Of a DNA stretch of 62,950 nucleotides, positions 56,725 through 62,950 are shown one piece after another. The notes under the pieces were generated by a model. The model was not told the origin of the DNA. It searched no databases and saw only the letters and a program-made list of their open reading frames with translations. Every line of letters starts with the position of its first letter. Position 1 is the stretch's first letter. The stretch lies in assembly GCA_017646805.1 (NCBI GenBank), contig JAGCLW010000038.1:1-62950 (forward strand), read 5' to 3'. The DNA comes from Paludibacteraceae bacterium (lineage in GTDB: Bacteria; Bacteroidota; Bacteroidia; Bacteroidales; Paludibacteraceae). The position numbers and the translations under genes are program-made.

Positions 56725-58017
56725 TTATTTTGCTATGATTAAGAAATAATTCTTTTTCCCTTTTTGAGCCAAAATGAATTTGTCGTTTAGAAGAAATGAC
56801 GAATCAATTGTTGCATCATTGTTTGTAAATTTATCTTTATTGATAGAGAAACCGTTGGCTTGAATCATTTTTCTTGCTTCTCCTTTTGAAGGGAAAATGG
56901 ATGTTTTTTCGGATAGAAGATCAAGGATTTTGATTCCGTTGTTGATTTCTTCTTTTGAAATTTCAAATTGAGGAACTCCTTCAAAGACAGACAAAAATGT
57001 GTTTTCGTCTAATTTTTTCAGTGTTTCCGAAGTTGCGTTTCCAAACAAGATATTTGATGCTTCAAGAGCCAGATTGTAGTCGGCTTCGGAATGCACCATG
57101 ATGGTGACTTCTTTTGCCAAACGTTTTTGGATTGGACGAAGATGCGGATTTGCATCTTGTTCGGCAATTAAATTGTTGATTTCAGTTTCGTCAAGAGTAG
57201 TGAAGATTTTGATGTATTTTTTTGCATCTTCATCGCTTACATTGAGCCAGAATTGGAAGAATTTGTAAGGCGAAGTATATTTTGCGTCAAGCCAAATGTT
57301 TCCGCTCTCTGTTTTTCCAAATTTTCCGCCGTCGGCTTTTGTAATTAGTGGGCAAGTGAGTGCAAAAACTTCTCCTCCGTTTGTGCGACGAATAAGTTCT
57401 GCTCCGGTTGTAATATTTCCCCATTGATCGCTTCCTCCAATTTGAAGTTTACAATTGCGAGTGTTGAACAAATGAAGAAAGTCGTATCCTTGTAGCAATT
57501 GGTAAGTAAATTCGGTAAAAGATAATCCGTCTCGAGCTTCTCCGTTTAGTCGTTTTTGCACCGAATCTTTTGCCATCATGTAATTGACGGTAATGTGTTT
57601 TCCTACGGTACGAGCAAAATCAAGAAATGAAAATTCTTTCATCCAATCGTAGTTATTCACCAATTCTGCTTTGTTTGGAGCGTCACTATTGAAATCCAAG
57701 AATCTTGTCAGTTGTTTTTTTATACATTCTTGATTATGACGGAGAGTTTCTTCGTCAAGCAAATTTCGTTCTGCTGATTTTCCTGATGGATCTCCAATCA
57801 TTCCGGTTGCTCCGCCAATAAGGGCAAGAGGTTTGTGTCCGCAACGTTGAAGATGTTTGAGCATCATTACTCCGCAAAGGTGTCCGATATGTAAAGAGTC
57901 TGCCGTTGGGTCAATTCCTAAGTAGGCAGTAACCATTTCTTTTTCGAGCAATTCTTCTGTTCCTGGAATCATGGTATGAAGCATACCACGCCATTTTAAT
58001 TCTTGTACAAAATTCAT
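56725..58017 (-). CDS. tyrS: Tyrosyl-tRNA synthetase
   Basis: Class Ic synthetase charging tRNA-Tyr. The 430-residue protein has HIGH ([19 protein letters not shown], about residues 41-59), the tyrosine-binding [18 protein letters not shown] and [13 protein letters not shown] segments, the KMSKS-equivalent KFGKTESGN, and a C-terminal S4-like domain. Length is standard. A near-consensus -7 box (complement of 58060-58067, TATCTTCG) lies upstream. Confidence 0.96.
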   Translation of the reverse strand: MNFVQELKWRGMLHTMIPGTEELLEKEMVTAYLGIDPTADSLHIGHLCGVMMLKHLQRCGHKPLALIGGATGMIGDPSGKSAERNLLDEETLRHNQECIKKQLTRFLDFNSDAPNKAELVNNYDWMKEFSFLDFARTVGKHITVNYMMAKDSVQKRLNGEARDGLSFTEFTYQLLQGYDFLHLFNTRNCKLQIGGSDQWGNITTGAELIRRTNGGEVFALTCPLITKADGGKFGKTESGNIWLDAKYTSPYKFFQFWLNVSDEDAKKYIKIFTTLDETEINNLIAEQDANPHLRPIQKRLAKEVTIMVHSEADYNLALEASNILFGNATSETLKKLDENTFLSVFEGVPQFEISKEEINNGIKILDLLSEKTSIFPSKGEARKMIQANGFSINKDKFTNNDATIDSSFLLNDKFILAQKGKKNYFLIIAK

Positions 58018-58126
58018 ATATGATAAAAATAATTGTTTGTATTCTTTTTTTTGAGGGTGCGAAGATACGGATAAAACGCTGATTTTACAAAATCAAAGGT
58101 TTGTCTTTAGACGCATGAGATTTGTG

Positions 58127-59182
58127 TTATATTTTTAAATCGTTTAATAGATCAAAATAAAGAGACAATGCTTCGCTGATTTCTTCTATTAAAATATATT
58201 CGTCGGCAGAATGAGAGCGAGCAGAATCGCCAGGTCCCATTTTTAGACTTGGGAATGGCATCAATGCTTGATCGCTCAGTGTTGGCGAACCAAATGTGGT
58301 TTTCCCTAATTCTTTACCTCGTTTTACGATTGGATGATTTTCGTCAATAGATGAAGAATTGAGACGAGTTGAGCGAGGAGTAATTTCGCTTTCAATGTGT
58401 TGTTTTGCAATTTCTAAAATTTCTATGTTTGAATATGTATCTGTCGAACGAATGTCAACCGAAAAAGAACAAATATCCGGAATGACATTGTGTTGAGTCC
58501 CGGCACTGATTATTGTTGTTGTCATCTTAACCGGACCTAATATTTCGGATTGTTTAGGAAATTGGAAAGTTCTGAACCATTCGATATCTTTCAGTGCTTT
58601 GTAAATGGCATTTTCGCCGTCGTTTCGTGCCGCATGTCCGGATTTTCCATGTGCGGTACAATCCAAAACCATCAGACCTTTTTCTGCGATTGCCATATTC
58701 ATTTGTGTTGGTTCGCCAACGAGTGCAACATCTATTTTGGGTAAATGATTTAATAATAATTCGATTCCTTTTTTTCCGCTAATTTCTTCTTCTGCTGAAA
58801 TTGCAAAAATTAGATTGTAAGGTTGTTCTTTTTGAGAAAGCGAAAAAAAAGTTAGGAGTAAACAGACCAAACTTGCTCCGTCGTCATTACTTCCTAATCC
58901 GATAATTTTTCCATTTTCTTCTGTGGCAAAAAAAGGATCATAATTCCATGCCGAAGTTGGCTTTACGGTATCAACATGTGCATTCAACAAAAGTGTTGGG
59001 TTCCCGTTTTTATTGTGCGACGACTCTATCCACAAATTATTTTCCACCCTATTCACCAAATAGCCTTCTTTTTTGATATAATCATACAAGAAAGAAGTGG
59101 CTTGCGATTCTTCTTTTGAAATGGAAGGAATTGCGATTAATTTTTTTAGCAAATCGATTGCTTTTGTAGTGTTTGGGTGCAT
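58127..59182 (-). CDS. argE: M20 family acyl-amino-acid deacylase (ArgE/DapE-like)
   Basis: Metallohydrolase of 351 residues. Metal ligands and catalytic residues are seen in LLLNAHVDTVKPT (about residues 61-73), LGSNDDGASLVCLLL and FAISAEEEISGKKGIELLL, and the dimerisation domain follows (GKSGHAARNDGENAIYKAL). Because it lies next to argB and an acyl-ornithine carbamoyltransferase, it probably removes the N-acyl group from acyl-citrulline, as in the Bacteroides-type pathway, rather than from acetylornithine; this is an inference from context. Confidence 0.85.
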   Translation of the reverse strand: MHPNTTKAIDLLKKLIAIPSISKEESQATSFLYDYIKKEGYLVNRVENNLWIESSHNKNGNPTLLLNAHVDTVKPTSAWNYDPFFATEENGKIIGLGSNDDGASLVCLLLTFFSLSQKEQPYNLIFAISAEEEISGKKGIELLLNHLPKIDVALVGEPTQMNMAIAEKGLMVLDCTAHGKSGHAARNDGENAIYKALKDIEWFRTFQFPKQSEILGPVKMTTTIISAGTQHNVIPDICSFSVDIRSTDTYSNIEILEIAKQHIESEITPRSTRLNSSSIDENHPIVKRGKELGKTTFGSPTLSDQALMPFPSLKMGPGDSARSHSADEYILIEEISEALSLYFDLLNDLKI

Positions 59183-59195
59183 AAAAAAAAGTAAT

Positions 59196-59963
59196 TTATT
59201 TTACTATTGTTCCTGTATTTTTTCCAAATTGGTCGGCACGTGTAATGACAACTTGCGAAACGCCATTGTCAATGGCATCGAAGGCATTTTCTAATTTAGG
59301 AATCATTCCTCCTTGTATTATTCCGTCGTTTACGTATTCGATGAAATCCTTTTTTGAAATTGTTTCGATGACGCTTTCTTCATCTTCGGCATTTCGAAGA
59401 ACTCCTTTTTTTTCAAAACAAAACATTAAGGTCACGTCAAAGTGTTTTGCAAGGGCTTTAGCTGCTTCTGCGGCAATTGTGTCGGCATTTGTGTTGAGCA
59501 TATTTCCGTTTCCGTCATGAGTTAGAGGAGCCAAAACGGGAACAACATTTTTTTCAATCAAATCGGCTAAAATATCGGAATTAACTTCTTTTACATCTCC
59601 GACAAATCCATAATCGACTTCTTTTACCGGACGTTTGTCGCTACGCATGTAATTCATGTCGGCACCGGTTAGTCCGAGTGCATTGATTCCAAGAGCTTGC
59701 AATCCGCTGACGATTTTTTTGTTGACCAATCCGCCATAGACCATTGTCACAACGTTGAGCATATCGGTATCTGTCACACGACGACCGTTGATCATTTTGC
59801 TTTCAATTCCAAGTTGAGAGGCAATGCGAGTTGCGGCTCGACCTCCGCCGTGAACTAAAACTTTTTTTCCGTTTAGAGCTGAAAAATCTTTTAATAAGGC
59901 GTTGAGAGTTTCGGGTTCTTCAACAATTTGACCGCCGACTTTTATGAGTGTTAGTTTTTCCAT
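59196..59963 (-). CDS. argB: N-acylglutamate kinase
   Basis: Amino-acid kinase family enzyme phosphorylating the gamma-carboxylate of N-acylglutamate in arginine synthesis. The 255-residue protein has LIKVGGQIVEEPETLNALL at the start, HGGGRAATRIASQLGI, DVKEVNSDILADLIEKNVVPVLAPL, NTNADTIAAEAAKAL and GGMIPKLENAFDAI. In Bacteroides the substrate is N-succinylglutamate. It follows argF' by two bases, so the two are one operon. Confidence 0.92.
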   Translation of the reverse strand: MEKLTLIKVGGQIVEEPETLNALLKDFSALNGKKVLVHGGGRAATRIASQLGIESKMINGRRVTDTDMLNVVTMVYGGLVNKKIVSGLQALGINALGLTGADMNYMRSDKRPVKEVDYGFVGDVKEVNSDILADLIEKNVVPVLAPLTHDGNGNMLNTNADTIAAEAAKALAKHFDVTLMFCFEKKGVLRNAEDEESVIETISKKDFIEYVNDGIIQGGMIPKLENAFDAIDNGVSQVVITRADQFGKNTGTIVK

Positions 59964-59965
59964 TT

Positions 59966-60919
59966 TTATAAAGCTTCCAACATACGTTTGATGACTACTT
60001 GTGCTGATATTTCACGATTTCCGGCTTCCGGAATGACAAGTGATGTAGGAGATTCGATTACATCATCGGTAACGATCATATTTCTACGAACGGGCAAACA
60101 GTGCATGAAAAAGGCATTGTTGGTAAGTGCCATTTTTTTGCTATCAACGGTCCACGACATATCTTGACTTAGAATTTTTCCGTAATTAGGATCTTGGTAT
60201 GCAGACCAGTTTTTTGCATAAATAAAATCAGCTCCTTCAAAGGCTTTGTCTTGATTGTATTCAATTTTTGCATTGCGTGCAAATTGTTCGGCAAGTTCGT
60301 ATCCTTCGGGGTGAGTGATGACGAAATCCACGTTGGCTTCGTTCATGAAATCGGCAAAAGAATTGGGTACGGCTTGAGGGAGAGCACGAGGGTGAGGTGC
60401 CCAAGAAAGGACTACTTTTGGTCGTTCTTTTTTCTTGTATTCTTCTATTGTGATTAGATCGGCAAAGGCTTGTAGTGGATGAACGGTTCCGCTTTCCATA
60501 CTGAAAACAGGTTTGCCGGAATATTTTATGAATTGATTAAGAATGGTTTCTTCGTAGTCGAAAGCTTTGTTTTCGAAACGGGCAAAAGAGCGTACTCCGA
60601 TGATGTCGCAGAATTGTCCCATTACAGGAACGGCTTCCAATAGATGTTCGCTTTTGTCTCCGTCCATGATGACTCCGCGTTCGGTTTCTAATTTCCAAGC
60701 TCCTTGGTTGACGTCAAGCACCATCGTGTTCATTCCGAGATTCATAGCTGCTTTTTGCGTGCTTAGTCGAGTGCGAAGACTTGAATTGAAGAATACCATC
60801 AAGCAAGTTTTGTTTTCTCCAAGATGTTTGTACGCATAGCGATTTTTTTTCACTTCAAGAGCTTCTTTTATAGCAAGATTGAGGTCGCCAAGGTCTTTTA
60901 CGTTTGTATAAGTTTTCAT
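59966..60919 (-). CDS. argF': N-acyl-L-ornithine carbamoyltransferase (SOTCase type, Ser at residue 90)
   Basis: Transcarbamylase of 317 residues that makes N-acylcitrulline. The carbamoyl-phosphate loop FFNSSLRTRLSTQ (about residues 43-55), HPLQAFADL and the HCLPVRRN motif are intact. The sequence KLETERGVIMDGDK followed by EHLLEA is characteristic of the Bacteroides N-succinylornithine enzyme. In that enzyme residue 90 is Pro and in the acetylornithine enzyme the equivalent residue is Glu; together these set the acyl specificity. Here codon 90 is AGC, Ser, so the preferred substrate (succinyl or acetyl) cannot be assumed. Confidence 0.9.
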   Translation of the reverse strand: MKTYTNVKDLGDLNLAIKEALEVKKNRYAYKHLGENKTCLMVFFNSSLRTRLSTQKAAMNLGMNTMVLDVNQGAWKLETERGVIMDGDKSEHLLEAVPVMGQFCDIIGVRSFARFENKAFDYEETILNQFIKYSGKPVFSMESGTVHPLQAFADLITIEEYKKKERPKVVLSWAPHPRALPQAVPNSFADFMNEANVDFVITHPEGYELAEQFARNAKIEYNQDKAFEGADFIYAKNWSAYQDPNYGKILSQDMSWTVDSKKMALTNNAFFMHCLPVRRNMIVTDDVIESPTSLVIPEAGNREISAQVVIKRMLEAL

Positions 60920-60945
60920 GATTTACTGTTTGTTTTGATAGATTT

Positions 60946-61527
60946 TTATTCTAAAGCATTCATCATATCTTCAAAATCTTTGAGATAAAAATCAATGCAA
61001 AAAGTTTTTTTTATGTTTTGATTTAACGCTTTTCCAAAGCGTTGATACATCCATTTTGTTTCCATTCGAACCATATCTGCGTCCCAACGATTGTTGATGG
61101 AAAAAGAATATCGGCGATGTTGTTTTTTTAAAAAAAGCAAAGCTTGTTCGTCGTTCATTTTGGGATCGTTAATGGGTAAACTTTCTCCAAAGTTTTTTTC
61201 CAAATAATTGATATTTGTTGTGTCTGTCGTGAAGACCAATGTCCGAACCAAATTGTTTCCTAAAAAGAATAAATGCAAGCTATCTGTTTTTGTTCCGGCC
61301 AACTGAACGTTGTATTTCAAGGTGTAAACTTGTAGTATTTCCGGCCAGCCGTAGTAGTCGGTTTTGTGCATTTGAAAATTGGCAAGATATCGATCTTTTG
61401 TTGTTTTAAATTCAAATTCGCGAAATCCTTTTACGACATCAAGACGTTCTGTTTTTTTTGCAAAAATGGAATTTGTTAAGATGAACAGAAAACAAAGTTG
61501 AAGAAAAAGTTTTTTGTTTTTTTCCAT
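60946..61527 (-). CDS. Secreted protein of unknown function in the proA-argF' cluster
   Basis: I do not recognise this 193-residue protein. The signal peptide is KLFLQLCFLFILTNSIFA. The mature part begins with KKTERLDVVKGFREFEF and is mixed alpha/beta, with the segment YYGWPEILQVYTLKYNVQLAGTK in the middle and a C-terminal helix. It starts 4 bases after proA and is followed by argF' after 26 bases, so it is likely transcribed with amino-acid biosynthesis genes although it appears to be exported. The link, if any, is unknown. Confidence 0.65.
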   Translation of the reverse strand: MEKNKKLFLQLCFLFILTNSIFAKKTERLDVVKGFREFEFKTTKDRYLANFQMHKTDYYGWPEILQVYTLKYNVQLAGTKTDSLHLFFLGNNLVRTLVFTTDTTNINYLEKNFGESLPINDPKMNDEQALLFLKKQHRRYSFSINNRWDADMVRMETKWMYQRFGKALNQNIKKTFCIDFYLKDFEDMMNALE

Positions 61528-61531
61528 TGAA

Positions 61532-62779
61532 TCAATCTCTTATTTGTCCATTCCCGTTGATGAGCCATTTGTAACTTGTGAGTTCCGGCAAAGCCATTGG
61601 TCCTCTGGCGTGTAGTTTTTGAGTTGAAATTCCGATTTCTGCTCCCATTCCGAATTGTCCTCCATCGGTGAAACTTGTTGGAGCGTTTACGTATACGCAA
61701 GAAGCGTCAATTTGTTTTTGAAAAGCTGCGGCATTTTCTGCGTTTTCGGTGATGATAGATTCGCTATGTCCTGATCCAAAAAGATTGATGTGTTCAATGG
61801 CATTTGATAAAGAACAGACGGTTTTGATTGCCATTCGATAATCCATAAATTCTGTTCCGAAACTATTTTCCGTAGCTTTTGTCAGAAGATTTTTAGGATA
61901 ATGATTTTCAAGAATTGCAAAAGCTTGTTCGTCGGCTTCGAGGATTACATTTTTTGCAGATAATGGGTCGCAAAGGGTTGGCAAATCGTTTAGTCTTTTT
62001 GCATTGATTACCAATGTGTCTAATGCGTTGCAAACGCTAACGCGACGAGTTTTTGCGTTGTTGATGATTGCTTTTCCTTTTTCAATATCAGCGAATTCAT
62101 CAAAATAAGCGTGGACAACTCCGGCTCCGGTTTCGATTACCGGGACACGACTATTGTCTCGTACAAATTTGATCAAACCACTTCCTCCTCGAGGAATGAT
62201 TAAACTAACGAAATCGGTTGCGTTAAGAAGTTCTGCTGTCGCTTCTCGTCCGGCAGGCATCAAATGAATTATGTTTTCGTCATAATTCATTTTTCGAAGA
62301 ACCGATTTGATTAGATTTACGATGCAAAGATTTGAATGGTATGCGTCTGTTCCTCCTTTTAGGACGCAGGCGTTACCGCTTTTTAAACAAAGTGAAAAAA
62401 CGTCAAAACTTACGTTTGGTCGAGCTTCGTAAATAATTCCGATGACGCCAAAAGGAACGGAGATTTTTTTCAATTCCAGACCATTTGCCAAGGTTTTTTG
62501 TTCGAGAATTTTGTCCAAAGGAGAAGGAAGTTCGGCTACTTTTCGTATATCGTTAGCAATGCTTTTGATTCGTTGTTCTGTGAGTAAAAGTCTGTCGTAC
62601 AAAGGATTGCTTTTTTCCATTGTAGAAAGATCTTTTGCGTTTTCGGCAAGAATAAGATTAATGTTTTTTTCTGTTTCTTCAGCGACGGCTAACAAAATAT
62701 TGTTTTTTTCTTCTTCAGAAAGCAGATTGAGTTTTCGTGAAGCATGTAAGGAAAGTTGTCCCCAAGAAGATGTATTCAT
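61532..62779 (-). CDS. proA: Glutamate-5-semialdehyde dehydrogenase (gamma-glutamyl phosphate reductase)
   Basis: NADPH-dependent second step of proline synthesis. The 415-residue protein has the aldehyde dehydrogenase fold: [33 protein letters not shown] near the N-terminal third, [24 protein letters not shown], and the catalytic cysteine segment [15 protein letters not shown] (about residues 240-255). The C-terminal [33 protein letters not shown] is typical. Length is standard. proB precedes it, with a 13-base gap. Confidence 0.96.
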   Translation of the reverse strand: MNTSSWGQLSLHASRKLNLLSEEEKNNILLAVAEETEKNINLILAENAKDLSTMEKSNPLYDRLLLTEQRIKSIANDIRKVAELPSPLDKILEQKTLANGLELKKISVPFGVIGIIYEARPNVSFDVFSLCLKSGNACVLKGGTDAYHSNLCIVNLIKSVLRKMNYDENIIHLMPAGREATAELLNATDFVSLIIPRGGSGLIKFVRDNSRVPVIETGAGVVHAYFDEFADIEKGKAIINNAKTRRVSVCNALDTLVINAKRLNDLPTLCDPLSAKNVILEADEQAFAILENHYPKNLLTKATENSFGTEFMDYRMAIKTVCSLSNAIEHINLFGSGHSESIITENAENAAAFQKQIDASCVYVNAPTSFTDGGQFGMGAEIGISTQKLHARGPMALPELTSYKWLINGNGQIRD

Positions 62780-62792
62780 AAAAGTTGTTTAT

Positions 62793-62950
62793 TTATTCAA
62801 GATACATATAATCGTAGTGAATGAAAGGTTTTAACCCATGTTTTCCAATGTGTTGTTGTGCTTTTTTGTTGGAAAATTGAGCTTTCCCAACGCCAAGTTC
62901 TTTTCCTTCGTGATTGAAGATTTTGACAATGTCGCCTTTTTCAAAATCGC
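62793..62950 (-). CDS. proB: Glutamate 5-kinase, C-terminal PUA domain (cut by the window edge)
   Basis: The last 51 codons, which start off the window, encode DFEKGDIVKIFNHEGKELGV followed by GKAQFSNKKAQQHIGKHG and end in HYDYMYLE. This is the C-terminal PUA domain of ProB, which phosphorylates glutamate in the first step of proline synthesis. Stop TAA is the complement of 62793-62795. It precedes proA in the same direction, the usual proBA order. Confidence 0.85.
   Translation of the reverse strand, partial: DFEKGDIVKIFNHEGKELGVGKAQFSNKKAQQHIGKHGLKPFIHYDYMYLE

Overview
The window is a 63 kb piece of an AT-rich (roughly one-third G+C) Bacteroidota chromosome, most likely order Bacteroidales. 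The evidence is: promoters of the Bacteroidota type (TTTG, about 20 bp, TAnnTTTG) before many genes; a type IX secretion component (PorZ) carrying a T9SS C-terminal sorting domain; lineage-typical families (DUF4292, DUF4254, DUF3108, YbiT-like ABC-F); and a succinylornithine-type carbamoyltransferase. No phage, transposon, CRISPR array, plasmid function or defence island is recognisable. This is dense housekeeping DNA with a few accessory genes.

Layout. 1-10.4 kb (minus strand): start of a DUF2723 protein, parE, porZ, a frameshifted rdgB, an EnvC-like M23 protein, a DUF4292 lipoprotein, a TPR protein, dut and aroB. 10.5-15.7 kb (plus): miaB, mnmD, two surface or periplasmic proteins and a small secreted protein. 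15.8-20.6 kb (minus): two lipoproteins of unknown function, a 375-bp gap holding a long structured hairpin, then recG and recO. 20.7-25.1 kb (plus): DUF4254, a family 9 glycosyltransferase, thiL, rpiB, a secreted protein and a thioesterase. 25.2-26.3 kb (minus): folE and a SPOR protein. 26.4-54.5 kb (plus): mnmG between two parS-like sites, uvrC, dtd, deoC, a very AT-rich 386-bp gap, nadA, an Lrp regulator, trpS, gpmI, topA, a coiled-coil membrane protein, fumarase, a U32 protein, tRNA-Gln, ABC-F, thiD, tRNA-Glu, rpsT, radC, proC, vanZ-like, dprA, terC, ddl, a radical SAM protein and two outer-membrane-type proteins. 54.6-62.95 kb (minus): ychF, ribD, tyrS, then arginine and proline genes (argE-like, argB, argF', an unknown secreted protein, proA, end of proB).

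How the genes fit together. The cell envelope is represented by PorZ, EnvC-like, DUF4292, SPOR, Ddl, GT9 and several lipoproteins. MnmG and MnmD modify U34 of tRNAs such as the tRNA-Gln(UUG) and tRNA-Glu(UUC) encoded here. The acyl-ornithine arginine branch and the proline branch share glutamate as starting point.

The most interesting signals are: two parS-like palindromes flanking mnmG, with a hand-counted shift of GC skew across the middle of the window, suggesting a replication-origin-proximal region; the 138-nt imperfect hairpin after recG, a candidate structured RNA possibly 6S-like; Ser at position 90 of the carbamoyltransferase, the position that sets N-acyl specificity; a one-base frameshift in the nucleotide-sanitising gene rdgB; and a lipoprotein with a duplicated C-terminal domain. 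I did not find a convincing new multi-gene system.
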